Below, in pieces: positions 9,527-18,771 of a stretch of 64,000 nucleotides of DNA. The DNA comes from Acinetobacter sp. SFB (GTDB lineage Bacteria > Pseudomonadota > Gammaproteobacteria > Pseudomonadales > Moraxellaceae). The position numbers and the translations under genes were made by a program. The notes below the pieces were generated by a model. The model was not told where the DNA came from and made no database searches. It saw nothing but the letters and a program-made list of their open reading frames with translations. The DNA lies in NCBI RefSeq assembly GCF_001647545.1, contig NZ_LSZH01000016.1, forward strand, positions 124,001 to 188,000, given 5' to 3'. The stretch's first letter is position 1, and every line of letters starts with the position of its first letter.

Positions 9527-10312
9527 ATGACAAGTAAGTCGACTAAAATCATTGCTGTGGCAAATCATAAAGGTGGTTGTGGAAAGACAACCACTGTCGT
9601 TCATCTGGCATCAGAGCTGGCAGACTTGGGCAACAAAGTATTGGTGATTGATTTAGATCCCCAAGCCAACGCAAGTCTCCATATCGGATCAAGACATCCA
9701 AGTGAAGTTGAAACCACGTCTGCTGAATTACTGGTAGGTGATTTAAGTCTATTGTCTGAAGCTTTAGAAGAGGAAACAAATTTCAAAAATGTTTCTTTAA
9801 TTTATGGTTCACTTACTTTAGGTAAAACTGAAGACCTACTTAAAGATGATTCTCCAAGACCGTCTGAAGAACTGGCAAACAAATTAGAATTGTTAAAAGG
9901 ATTATATGATTACATCCTGATAGACTGTCCTCCAAGCCTAAAACTTCTCACCAGTAATGCATTGGCTGCATCTACACATGTCATGGTACCGATTGAATCA
10001 GGTTCACAATATGGCTTATATGGTGTAACCGATTTAATTAACCATTTAACTAAAATAAGACGGGTCAATCCTGAGTTAAAACTTTTAGGCGCTTTATTAA
10101 TTAAACATGATGAACGTCAAAATGTTTGTAAACTTATCCGGGATGAAGCATTAAGTCAGGTCGGCGAGTTGCTCAAAACAACAATTCCGATGAGTACCAA
10201 AGTGAATCAAGCCGCAATTTTGCAACAACCCTTATTGGCGGTAGATAAAAATGCTAAAGTTCGTAAAGCTTTTCAAGAACTAGCAAAAGAAATTATCAAT
10301 CGTGTTGAATAA
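9527..10312 (+). CDS. parA: ParA-family partition ATPase
   Basis: 261 aa. ParA ATPases bind the nucleoid and position ParB-parS complexes for DNA segregation. The deviant Walker A KGGCGKTT lies near residues 15-22, with LVIDLDPQAN and DYILIDCPPSL as the other nucleotide-site motifs. There is no N-terminal HTH extension (small ParA, type Ib-like or chromosomal size). Start ATG 9527 has GCGAGG 8-9 bases upstream. parB follows after 18 bp. Confidence 0.93.
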   Translation: MTSKSTKIIAVANHKGGCGKTTTVVHLASELADLGNKVLVIDLDPQANASLHIGSRHPSEVETTSAELLVGDLSLLSEALEEETNFKNVSLIYGSLTLGKTEDLLKDDSPRPSEELANKLELLKGLYDYILIDCPPSLKLLTSNALAASTHVMVPIESGSQYGLYGVTDLINHLTKIRRVNPELKLLGALLIKHDERQNVCKLIRDEALSQVGELLKTTIPMSTKVNQAAILQQPLLAVDKNAKVRKAFQELAKEIINRVE

Positions 10313-10330
10313 AAGCACTCTGAGAATATT

Positions 10331-11245
10331 ATGGTAAGTACTAAAGAGCTGTTGGCACAACGTCTTCAGCAAAATACTCAAAAACATCAACAAGCTCAGA
10401 AAGAGCACGTCAATGATGTGAAAGAATTACGTCGTAATGTACAAATTACAGATATTCAGCCTAGTCCTAATCAACCGCGAAAAATGTTTAATCAACAAGA
10501 TATTGAAGACTTGGCAGCATCGATCGACGAAATTGGCTTACTACAACCGATAGCAGTTCGGCGTGTACAGGATAAATATGAGTTGATCGCGGGTGAACGA
10601 CGCTTGAAAGCACACCAGGTTCTCAATAAAAACACCATTGAAGTGATCGTTATAGATGCATCAGATGAAGAAGTTGCACTGTTAACTTTAGCTGAAAATT
10701 TAAAACGAGAAGACTTAACTGATTACGAAATCTATGTCGGTTTGAGCTCTCTGAATGAAAAATTGAAAAAGAATAAGCAAAAACTGGCAAAGTCCTTAGG
10801 CATGAACCGTGAGGATATGTATAAATATTTATCTTTCGAAAAATTACCTCAAGAACTAATTGCAGATTTAGAGCAACAACCGACCTTGTTGGCACGCACC
10901 GCAGCCACAGCTGTAAAAAAGTTTTTATCTGACTATGAAAATAATTACCACAATGCTAAAAAAGCTTTGTTAGAAGCTTGGGCCAAACTACTGAAGAAAG
11001 AAGTAGAACAAACCAAATTGGCTTTATTGGCTGAAAAAATTCTAAAGTCGACAGAAACCAAAGAGCCGATTAAAACCTCAATTGTGCATAAAATTGAATA
11101 TGATGGAAAGGTTGCGGGTAATATCAAATTTGATCACAACACTTTAAAAGTTTCATTAAAAACGAGTGAATTTGATGATCAAAACTTACAAGAACTGGAA
11201 AGTCTGCTGAAAAAAATATTGATCCAAGCTAAAAAACAAGTGTAG
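10331..11245 (+). CDS. parB: ParB-family centromere-binding protein
   Basis: 304 aa. The N-terminal ParB/Spo0J domain is clear: DIQPSPNQPRKMFNQQDIEDLAASI and the CTP-binding motif GERRLKA, then LTLAENLKREDLTDYE and a central HTH (KLAKSLGMNREDMYKYLSF). The C-terminal third is lysine-rich and probably dimerises. ParB nucleates on parS and spreads as a CTP-dependent clamp. A long palindrome overlaps its last codons (11233-11265), and related palindromes flank rep and parA. Confidence 0.92.
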   Translation: MVSTKELLAQRLQQNTQKHQQAQKEHVNDVKELRRNVQITDIQPSPNQPRKMFNQQDIEDLAASIDEIGLLQPIAVRRVQDKYELIAGERRLKAHQVLNKNTIEVIVIDASDEEVALLTLAENLKREDLTDYEIYVGLSSLNEKLKKNKQKLAKSLGMNREDMYKYLSFEKLPQELIADLEQQPTLLARTAATAVKKFLSDYENNYHNAKKALLEAWAKLLKKEVEQTKLALLAEKILKSTETKEPIKTSIVHKIEYDGKVAGNIKFDHNTLKVSLKTSEFDDQNLQELESLLKKILIQAKKQV

Positions 11246-11265
11246 CAATTTGCTACACTTGTTTT
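11233..11265. promoter_or_regulatory. ParB-site-like palindrome 3: 33-bp perfect palindrome over the parB stop
   Basis: 16-bp arms around one central T, with core TGTAGCAATTTGCTACA at 11241-11257. It contains the parB stop codon and ends in TTTT, so it could double as the transcription terminator of parAB. The shared core with the sites at 7431 and 9472 points to a protein-binding role too. Confidence 0.7.
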
Positions 11266-12507
11266 AAGCTAAAACCCGTAGGGTAATTTCGACGATAGCG
11301 ATTGAAGTACACTATAATCGAAAAATATTATCGCTAGAAAAAATCGCAGGTTCTATAATTTTTAATCTACTTTGATCATTTAGGTATGCCACCAAATTTA
11401 AAGTTTTTATTGTTATTCAAGATAGATAAGAAGGTGATTGAAAATAAAAAGTTGTGTATAAGTGGGCTGTATATTGCTTCTGTTATCTCCAGAGAGACCA
11501 ATTTTCATAACTTACACAGAAAAAGCTTAAAATATAGAACAGTACGTTAAAGCGCAAATGAAGGGGAAATACTGGGCGGATAAATATCAGCATTATTCTT
11601 GTGAAGAAAAATAAGTAAATAGACGCTGAAATATCTATGAATAAAAAAGTAAGAACAAAAAACAGAAGTTGATTACTTAGACGACTTTTTTAATGTTGTC
11701 TATTTTAGGTTCAAGTTTAATACTGCATTCGCTAAAGCTATTTCAGTTTAAGAGCGACCTTTTCAACGAGGAACATTATAAAATGGAAAATTGACTCGTT
11801 TAGCTTTGAGACTTTTTAAAACCCTTAATTTATTGAACTCTCCTCATTGAGACACATTCACTTCATACTAAAATTTTAGCTTTTGCATTTTATTCATTCA
11901 GTTCATTAGCTTCTTAAATCACCTCGTAATTTAAGATTAAAACCCAAACATTTTCATCCTAGATATTTCATCTGGCATACGTAGGTTGAGTGTGGGTACA
12001 GCTCTCATCAGTTATTATAAGAAGAAATAATCACTAAATTTTAATTGGTTTATTTCTGTGAAATATTTCAACTTGAATATTATAAAAAAGAATAGGGATG
12101 AAGTAGAAGTTCCAAAAAGAAATGCCAAAAAATTGAGAAATGATAAATCTATTTACATCATCTGAATTTACTAGATCTGTCAGTACTCAATCTAGAAGCT
12201 CTAGTAATAAATGGGGTATATAACATTTGCAGCTAACTTCTAAGCCAGATTTAATCGTGATTAAAAATGTCATGACATATTCAGCTATTCAGTTCATATT
12301 AAATAGCCTAAGTATTAATCAATTTCACTTAAACGAACTACAAATTGCATTTCACCCATAAAATTAAATCAAAAGCATGGAAAAGCTTTACACAGAGAGG
12401 AGGATAGAATCTTTATCTTGCTATTCTAATTTCTGTAAAGTCTAGGGGGGCTTGGTAATCTTTGCCAGCTCTTGCAAAGTTAAACCTAACTTGATATGCA
12501 AAAACTG
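11266..12507. other. 1.2 kb of decayed sequence, no intact gene
   Basis: No open frame above ~60 codons that looks coding. Around 11440-11613 broken frames give lipoprotein-like then QMKGKYWADKYQHYSCEEK-like peptides, suggesting a dead small gene. The rest shows nothing I can assign. Confidence 0.45.
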
Positions 12508-12528
12508 GCACTGTTGCAAATAGTGCCA
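12508..12528 (+). mobile_element. IS6-family terminal-repeat scar
   Basis: GGCACTGTTGCAAATAGTGCC carries the outer terminal repeat of IS26/IS1006-like elements (GGCACTGTTGCAAA). The rest of the element is gone, and the toxin fragment starts at its edge. It appears to mark an insertion followed by deletion. Confidence 0.6.
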
Positions 12529-12621
12529 ATTATACTCTTAGCCGGCGGAGGGAAGTTTACACAAAGCAAAGACATAAAACTCGCCCTTCAATTCGCACAA
12601 GATTTAGAAGAGGAGTTATAA
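12529..12621 (+). pseudogene. C-terminal fragment of HigB/RelE-type toxin
   Basis: Reads ILLAGGGKFTQSKD, then IKLALQFAQDLEEEL and a stop. This matches the end of phage-Gp49-like HigB toxins (..LLCGGDKSTQ..DI..A), with the IS scar replacing the first part. It stops directly before the antitoxin ATG, as in intact higBA operons. Confidence 0.6.
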
Positions 12622-12873
12622 ATGGCTATTAAACTTCGTAAATGGGATAGTGCTGAAGATCTTAAAACAGAAGAATACATGCAAGCTTAGCTACAAGTTT
12701 GTATCGAAGAATCTAATGGTGATACAGCATTTATTGCAAAAGCTTGAGGAAATATCGCTAAAGCTAAAGGAATGACCCCATTAGCAAAAGACCCAGGTTT
12801 AGGTGGAGAAAGTCTTTATAAAGCACTTCCAGGTGATGTAAACCCAAGCTTTGATAGGGCTATTAAAGATTAA
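12622..12873 (+). pseudogene. HigA-type addiction antidote, two nonsense codons
   Basis: An 84-codon frame, MAIKLRKWDSAEDLKTEEYM.., of the HI1420-like antidote family (..GLGGESLYKAL..NPSFD) with a good AGGAG site. In-frame TAG at 12688-12690 and TGA at 12745-12747 break it. The C-terminal HTH region is otherwise recognisable. With its toxin truncated, the antidote is no longer needed, which fits the decay. Confidence 0.75.
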
Positions 12874-13104
12874 ATTTACGTTTAGAAATTTAATAAAAAT
12901 CAGAGAAAAAGGGAGCCCTAAGCTCCCATTTTTCAATTCGTATTAGGTTGATTTTAGAAAAATTTTATAATCTTGATGAAAGTAACATACTAAACGAAGC
13001 TTTCAATCATCACTATGAAACTTAGGTTCATACCAAATTTTTACTACTTTGCTTAGAAAGCTAAATAAAACTGATACATTAAAAATGATATTATAAAAAG
13101 AAAG

Positions 13105-14319
13105 ATGATACCAACTATGAAAATTAAACCTCCCATTCTAAAATTGGTCGTAAGCTGCCTTTGCTTAAATTCAACATATGCAATAGCCTCTCCTATTTTC
13201 CCCAAGAATGGTAAAGTCCAAACATCTAATATCTCTAGCAAAACGCCAGGATCAATCCTATCTATACAAGAAGAAAAGATTGATCTGTTTACGAATGCTT
13301 CACAGCGGTTCTTAATCACTTATCGTAGTCGCGGAGTACAATCTGAACCAATTGTGACTTCAGGATATCTCTTACTGCCTAAAGGTAAAGTACCCCAAGG
13401 GGGTTGGCCTGTTCTTGCTTGGGCTCATGGTACAACTGGTGTAGCAGATACTTGTGCACCTTCTGGAGATTATGCCGGTGGACCAGTCCATGTCTATCAA
13501 CAAATTGCTGCTAAAGCACTAGATGCCTGGCTTGCTCGCGGATATGCAATCGTCGCACCTGATTATCAGGGTTTAGGTACCCTAGGTGGCCATCCATATA
13601 TGAATGCACAGAGTCAGTTGCACACTGTCGTTGATGCTGTCCGGGCAACCCACCATTTACAACCCTATAAATTTAGTAAAAACTGGTATGTAATGGGGCA
13701 TAGTCAAGGAGGCGCAGCATCTTTGAAAGTTGCAGCAGATGGCCAGAAAGATGCATCTGAATTTAATTTACGGGGGGCAATTGCACTCGCACCAGGCGGG
13801 TATCAATATGAGGGAATTGCTGAATATGTTGCCAGTAACCCGCACATCACGACCGATGTTGCCGCATTTTTTCCAATCGTTCTTCTCGGAGCAGAAGCAG
13901 AAGATCCTAGCCTAGCTCCAGCCAATTTAGTTAGCTCAGACATGAGGGAAATTCTTAATTATGCACGTAAGCGCTGTTTGTCAGAATTACAATCTGATCT
14001 AAAGGTAGCACCTAAAACAGTATTTAAACCAAATGTAAATTTGAAACCATTGACAAATTATTTAAAAAAACAGTCTATTGATAATATGACACCTACTGTG
14101 CCGACTCTAATTGTACAAGGTGATAAAGATCAGCTTGTAGATTACCGTGGTACTTATGCTTACTATCAGCAAGTATGTAAGAAGCAAAAACCTATTTCCT
14201 TTCACCCAGTCAAGAATGGAGATCATCGTGACTCTTTAAGACAAAGTGAATTCCTGATTGGAAGCTTTATCAATTCAGTTGAACAAGGGAAAACTGTAAC
14301 TACCTGCAATTCAAAATGA
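13105..14319 (+). CDS. Secreted alpha/beta-hydrolase of secretory-lipase type
   Basis: 404 aa. A signal peptide (IKPPILKLVVSCLCLNSTYAIA) is followed by a LIP-type alpha/beta hydrolase. WAHGTTGVADTCAPS probably forms the oxyanion-hole region, YVMGHSQGGAAS holds the nucleophile serine, and PTLIVQGDKDQLVDY and NGDHRDS supply the acid and histidine. It should hydrolyse esters or lipids outside the cytoplasm. The start could be ATG 13105 or ATG 13117; neither has a strong ribosome site. It is a lone gene, with an SDR gene 95 bp downstream. Confidence 0.82.
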   Translation: MIPTMKIKPPILKLVVSCLCLNSTYAIASPIFPKNGKVQTSNISSKTPGSILSIQEEKIDLFTNASQRFLITYRSRGVQSEPIVTSGYLLLPKGKVPQGGWPVLAWAHGTTGVADTCAPSGDYAGGPVHVYQQIAAKALDAWLARGYAIVAPDYQGLGTLGGHPYMNAQSQLHTVVDAVRATHHLQPYKFSKNWYVMGHSQGGAASLKVAADGQKDASEFNLRGAIALAPGGYQYEGIAEYVASNPHITTDVAAFFPIVLLGAEAEDPSLAPANLVSSDMREILNYARKRCLSELQSDLKVAPKTVFKPNVNLKPLTNYLKKQSIDNMTPTVPTLIVQGDKDQLVDYRGTYAYYQQVCKKQKPISFHPVKNGDHRDSLRQSEFLIGSFINSVEQGKTVTTCNSK

Positions 14320-14414
14320 TACGGTAGATTTGGGATTTTGAACTGAAAATAAATCTTATGCAGTATAAAAATTAAATATTTCGAGTTTTAATCTACAAAT
14401 GGAAATAAATCAAA

Positions 14415-15191
14415 ATGATGCCACAAAGTTTATTATCACTAACGAATAAAATAGCACTTGTAACAGGCGGTGCTGCAGGTATTGGGAAAGCCAGTGCTCT
14501 CATTCTTGCACAAGCAGGCTCGGACGTTATGATTGCCGATTTAAATTTAGAAGCAGCTAAAGATACAGCTGAAGAAATCAAGAAGCTAACTGGATGCAAC
14601 ATAGCATATGTTGCATGCAATATTCTGCAAGAGGATCAATTGGTCAATGCAGTGAATAAAACAATCGAAACCTTTGGTAATATTCACATCTTAGTTAACA
14701 ATGCTGGAGGAGGTGGTGCTGGCCGTGAATCTCCTGATCAAATTAGCGTAGATACTATAGAACGTGATTTTCAGCTTAATGTGTTTGCTGCTTGGCGATT
14801 GTGTCAACTCGTCGCACCGCATATGAATAAAGCGGGGTACGGCTCAATAATAAATATCAGTTCTATGAGTTCAATTAACAAAAGCCCTGCTATGAGCGGA
14901 TATGCATCATCAAAAGCAGCTTTAAACCATATGGTCGCTAATTTGGCACATGATTTTGGTCCGAATATACGTATTAATGCTGTAGGACCTGGAGCGATTC
15001 GTACCGCAGCACTAGAAAAAGTACTGAAGCCTGAGATTGAAAAAAGAATGCTCTCCCATACACCATTACAACGATTAGGTGAACCCGAAGATATCGCGAG
15101 AGCTGTATTATTCTTTGCCTCCCCTATTTCATCATGGATTTCTGGACAAACTTTATTTGTAAATGGTGGTGGTGTACAAACACTTGATTAA
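14415..15191 (+). CDS. Short-chain dehydrogenase/reductase (classical SDR)
   Basis: 258 aa. TGGAAGIG near residue 18 binds NAD(P), NNAGGGG stabilises the fold, ISSMSS and YASSK supply the catalytic Ser, Tyr and Lys, and INAVGPGAIRT follows. The general look is that of 7-alpha-hydroxysteroid dehydrogenases and FabG-like oxidoreductases; the substrate cannot be read from sequence. Same strand as the lipase 95 bp upstream, so the two may work on a common substrate, but no operon signal proves it. Confidence 0.85.
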   Translation: MMPQSLLSLTNKIALVTGGAAGIGKASALILAQAGSDVMIADLNLEAAKDTAEEIKKLTGCNIAYVACNILQEDQLVNAVNKTIETFGNIHILVNNAGGGGAGRESPDQISVDTIERDFQLNVFAAWRLCQLVAPHMNKAGYGSIINISSMSSINKSPAMSGYASSKAALNHMVANLAHDFGPNIRINAVGPGAIRTAALEKVLKPEIEKRMLSHTPLQRLGEPEDIARAVLFFASPISSWISGQTLFVNGGGVQTLD

Positions 15192-15731
15192 AGAGTGCTG
15201 TCTAAAACCTAAAACTCTTATAAATTTAATATGAGGTACAGTCTGTATTTGGATGCATAGCAACAGGCTTAAAGCTGCTACACAGATCCCACTAACTGCC
15301 CCCATTTAACATAATTGCGCTTATACGAAACGCAATTGTAATAATACTGAAATATCAATTAGTTAAGATAAAAGAAAAAGTTGAAAGATCAGCAGAATCC
15401 CGGCTTGGAAACAAGTCGTCTTTTTTTTGAACTGTTTTGATATATTCTGCCAATAAAATTGATCACTATTTAATCAAATTGAAGTTTTATCAATGTTGGC
15501 AGCCTTCCCAGGGCAGAAAATATCCCCAATTTCTGCGGATAAAAAGGGGACAGTTTTTAGCCGGCCTTGTACGCATTTGCTCACATCAATCTCGGCCCTT
15601 TGCGGCTATACCACTCCGCTGTAATTTCATATGATGGGGACATAGAGAGCAGGATGCTCCAAATAAAAAGAACAAAGTACAGAACAAGGAATGTGAGATC
15701 CGACAGGAGTTAGATCTAAGCATCAAATACG
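15192..15731. other. Intergenic, possible IS debris, no gene
   Basis: Short frames only (a 65-codon frame at 15437 lacks a ribosome site). GC is locally higher around 15500-15640 than in the flanks, which hints at foreign debris, but I cannot name it. Confidence 0.4.
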
Positions 15732-15760
15732 AAAAACCCCGGCAGGATGCCGGGGTTTTT
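15732..15760. terminator. Strong bidirectional terminator
   Basis: AAAAACCCCGGCA / TGCCGGGGTTTTT with a 3-nt loop. It lies 11 bp past the fic stop (minus strand) and has T-runs on both sides. Confidence 0.9.
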
Positions 15761-15770
15761 TATTGCTTAT

Positions 15771-16889
15771 CTATAACTGAGTATTGATCTGATAGCGTGT
15801 ATTACGTCCACCACCTTCCAATTTGACGATACATTCTTTCTCAAGTAAGTCTGATAAATGGCGAGTAGCTGTTGCCTTACTGACTTTAGTAACCTTTTGA
15901 TATTGTGAAGCACTAATACCATGTTCAAAGCCATTTTCTCCACCGTCTAATAAACGATTTAGAACTTTACGTTGTTCTTCACCCAAGGTTGAATTTGAAT
16001 GTTTATGCCAAAACTGACTTTTAAACAATGTTCGACTGATCTGCGCTAAGGTTTTTTCCAGACTATCATTCAATGTGTCTAGAAACCAAATCAGCCAATT
16101 TGTGATATCAGAATCATTTTTTTGGGTTTGTTCTAATACTTCATAGTAACTTTTACGTTTGTTTAATATTCCAGTAGACATTGCATACAAACGGATGCTC
16201 TGTTCATCCATTTGAGCGAGAGCAAGGTCTGTAAGTGTACGTGTAATACGGCCATTACCATCATCAAAAGGATGCAGAGTAACAAACCATAAATGGGTAA
16301 TGCCTGCGCGTAATAATGGATCAAGCAATGAATCATTCAAACTCTGATTAAACCACGCTATGAAGGCATTTAAGCGATCTTCTAAGCCTTCTCTTGGAGG
16401 TGCTTCAAAATGTACTTTAGGGTAATCCAATCGACCTGAAACGACCTGCATAGGCTCTGATCCTCGGAGTTGACCAATGCGTAAACGTTGCATTGTCCAG
16501 TCTGGATCATTGAAAAGCCAACGATGCCATTGCATGAGACGCTCAACAGTCAGTGGTTGCTTAACATCGTTAAGTGCATCTAGCATGATATTGGCTAAAC
16601 CTTCTGATCGATCTGAGCTTGGATAAGGCTGTTCAAGCGTGACACCCAAGCGTTGAGCTAGAGATGATCGCAATGAAAAAACATTGATGGTTTCATTTTC
16701 AATTGCTGATGAAGCAACAAGATTGGCAAGTAGAGTATCTAGAGTGAATTGTTCTTTTTCTAAATCATACTGACTTTGTCCAAGAAGAATCCCTATTTTT
16801 TGATGTATCTGTCTGGTTTTAGGTAAGATAATTGAATCTTGCCATATGAAATTTGTCCAGTTTTGTATTTGCCAAATCCATTTCTGCAT
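15771..16889 (-). CDS. Fic-family AMP-transferase with N-terminal inhibitory helix
   Basis: 372 aa. Fic enzymes usually transfer AMP from ATP to a protein hydroxyl. The catalytic loop is HPFDDGNGRITR, complete. An upstream SSAIEN fits the (S/T)xxxE(G/N) inhibitory motif of class II Fic proteins, so the enzyme is probably self-inhibited. The N-terminal domain resembles DUF4172, and the C-terminal ~70 residues form a winged helix (SQYQKVTKVSKATATRHLSDL). The frame also opens at a TTG (16895), but ATG 16889 has GAGAGATTG at proper distance. A perfect inverted repeat 29 bp upstream may be its own operator. Confidence 0.9.
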   Translation of the reverse strand: MQKWIWQIQNWTNFIWQDSIILPKTRQIHQKIGILLGQSQYDLEKEQFTLDTLLANLVASSAIENETINVFSLRSSLAQRLGVTLEQPYPSSDRSEGLANIMLDALNDVKQPLTVERLMQWHRWLFNDPDWTMQRLRIGQLRGSEPMQVVSGRLDYPKVHFEAPPREGLEDRLNAFIAWFNQSLNDSLLDPLLRAGITHLWFVTLHPFDDGNGRITRTLTDLALAQMDEQSIRLYAMSTGILNKRKSYYEVLEQTQKNDSDITNWLIWFLDTLNDSLEKTLAQISRTLFKSQFWHKHSNSTLGEEQRKVLNRLLDGGENGFEHGISASQYQKVTKVSKATATRHLSDLLEKECIVKLEGGGRNTRYQINTQL

Positions 16890-16917
16890 TTTCAATCTCT
16901 CTCTAAAAATCTAAGAT

Positions 16918-16944
16918 GAGTTGAATATAGCACATATTCAACTC
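16918..16944. promoter_or_regulatory. Inverted repeat in the fic promoter region
   Basis: Arms GAGTTGAATAT / ATATTCAACTC, 11 bp each and perfect, with 5 bp between. Since Fic here has a C-terminal winged helix, autoregulation through this site is plausible (inference). Confidence 0.5.
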
Positions 16945-17142
16945 AAGTAATGAGCCGAATATATTGGTTAATTAGCTCATCTATTTATCTAGGACATTTC
17001 TACTTGGGGCTTACAACTAAATTTCGCATAAGCACCATTATGTTAAATGAATAGAGATTTGATTAATTCAGTAATGTTATTCTGGAAAAGATTTAAAGCT
17101 ATACTAAAATTCTATCACTTTAAATAAAATAGAAATTTGATA

Positions 17143-18375
17143 ATGGAATTCACTAAAAAAATATTATTACTGCTCACGGTATTCTTATTTATGAAACCTA
17201 CATTTGCGGATACAGAGAATTTTCAAAAACTACAGGAAATGGCCCAGAAAGGAGATGTATCTGCTCAAAATAAGCTAGGAGATGCGTACTATGATGGTGA
17301 GAGTGTAACCCAAAATTATGTCAGGGCTTTTGAATGGTTTAGTAAGGCGGCGGCTCGAGGGCTTGCACCTGCGCAATATAGCCTTGGGGTAATGTATGCC
17401 AATGGTGAGGGCACAGGTCAAAATTATACTAAAGCTTTTGAATGGTATAACAAGGCAGCAATTCAAGGGCTTGCACCTGCGCAATATAGCCTTGGATTAA
17501 TGTATAGCTATGGTGATGGCGTAAGTCAAAATTATGCCAAAGCTTTTGAATGGTTTGGCAAAGCTGCTGCTCAAGGATTTGCATTAGCACAGCATGAGCT
17601 TGGGATGATGTATGCCTATGGTGAGGGTATAACTAAAAATGATGTCAAAGCTTTTGAATGGTATAGCAAGGCAGCCAATCAAGGATATGCACTTTCGCAA
17701 CATAACTTGGGGGTAAGGTATGAAAAAGGTCAGGGCGTAACTAAAAGTGATGTCAAAGCTTTTGAATGGTATAGCAAAGCAGCGACTCAGGGGTATGTGC
17801 CTTCACAAAATAATCTTGCGTCGATGTATGAAGCAGGTCAGGGCGTAACTAAAAGTGATGTCAAAGCTTTTGAATGGTATAGCAAGGCAGCGGCTCAAGG
17901 AGAGGCATTGGCGCAATATAATCTTGGTAGGATGTATGACAATGGTAAGGGCATAACTAAAAGTGATCTCAAAGCTTTTGAATGGTATAACAAGGCAGCA
18001 GCTCAAGAACATGCAAGTGCGCAATATAATCTTGGATCAATATATGTCTATGGACAGGGTGTAAGCCAAAATTATGCCAAAGCCTTTGAATGGTTTAGTA
18101 AGGCAGCAGCTCAAGAACATGCAAGTGCGCAATATAATCTTGGATCAATGTATGCCAATGGTCACGGAATAGCACAAAGTACAGCACTATCAAATAAATG
18201 GTATTTAAAGGCGGCTAATAATGGTAATGCAATGGCACAATTCAATATTGGGAAGAAATATTTAAATGGTGATAATGGATTACCAAAGAATCGAGGACAA
18301 GCATTGAATTGGCTAAAAAAGGCATCAAATAGTGGACATACCGAAGCTAAGTTAATGCTTGCTACATTTCAGTGA
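17143..18375 (+). CDS. Secreted Sel1-repeat protein (about ten repeats)
   Basis: 410 aa. A signal peptide (FTKKILLLLTVFLFMKPTFA) is followed by ten 36-residue Sel1-like repeats of the type AQYxLGxMYxxGxGVxxxxxKAFEWYxKAAxQG. Such solenoids bind partner proteins; in bacteria they occur in envelope stress, interbacterial and host-interaction proteins. The repeats are nearly identical at DNA level (108-bp period, e.g. KAFEWYSKAA in four units), so repeat number probably varies between strains. The longer frame begins at TTG 17137; ATG 17143 is the likely start. No secretion or toxin partner sits next to it. Confidence 0.88.
   Translation: MEFTKKILLLLTVFLFMKPTFADTENFQKLQEMAQKGDVSAQNKLGDAYYDGESVTQNYVRAFEWFSKAAARGLAPAQYSLGVMYANGEGTGQNYTKAFEWYNKAAIQGLAPAQYSLGLMYSYGDGVSQNYAKAFEWFGKAAAQGFALAQHELGMMYAYGEGITKNDVKAFEWYSKAANQGYALSQHNLGVRYEKGQGVTKSDVKAFEWYSKAATQGYVPSQNNLASMYEAGQGVTKSDVKAFEWYSKAAAQGEALAQYNLGRMYDNGKGITKSDLKAFEWYNKAAAQEHASAQYNLGSIYVYGQGVSQNYAKAFEWFSKAAAQEHASAQYNLGSMYANGHGIAQSTALSNKWYLKAANNGNAMAQFNIGKKYLNGDNGLPKNRGQALNWLKKASNSGHTEAKLMLATFQ
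17274..18230 (+). repeat. 108-bp tandem repeats inside the Sel1 gene
   Basis: Successive 108-bp units with blocks such as AAAGCTTTTGAATGGTATA repeated almost unchanged. This homogeneity suggests recent unequal recombination or gene conversion and could confound short-read assembly. Confidence 0.8.
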
Positions 18376-18465
18376 TTATTAAGTATTTTTGAAATTAACA
18401 TAATACTCGTTATATGAAGTAAAAAAATGAGAGCTTAAGACTCCCATTTTCACCATATATTATAA

Positions 18466-18771
18466 TTATCTAAGAGCTTCTCTAATAAAGGAAGGATCTT
18501 TGATAAATAGCTTAATTAAGGATTGTGCTGCTTTAGATGGTTTACGTACACCTTGTTCCCAACTTTCTAAAGTACGTACCGATACACCTAAAGTATCGGC
18601 AAATTGACGTTGGCTTAACTCTGATTTTTGGCGCGCTAAGGCGACATCTGTCTGAGTAATGCTATACGTTTTGACTGCGCTATTGGCAAGAATTTCATCT
18701 ACAGCCATAAGTAACTCAGCGCCAATATTTCGTCCGGTATCACGGCTTTCAGTATCATTTAAGTGATTCAT
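18466..18771 (-). CDS. HTH antitoxin-like regulator (HigA/NadS type)
   Basis: 101 aa. A C-terminal Xre-type helix-turn-helix (SQRQFADTLGVSVRTLESWEQGVRKPS) after a charged N-terminus is the layout of antitoxins paired with RelE-like toxins. The frame overlaps the 3' end of the upstream toxin remnant by 17 bp, the normal toxin-first order of this family. The antitoxin looks intact while its toxin lacks the 5' half, so this is an orphan antitoxin that may still act as a repressor. Confidence 0.8.
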   Translation of the reverse strand: MNHLNDTESRDTGRNIGAELLMAVDEILANSAVKTYSITQTDVALARQKSELSQRQFADTLGVSVRTLESWEQGVRKPSKAAQSLIKLFIKDPSFIREALR

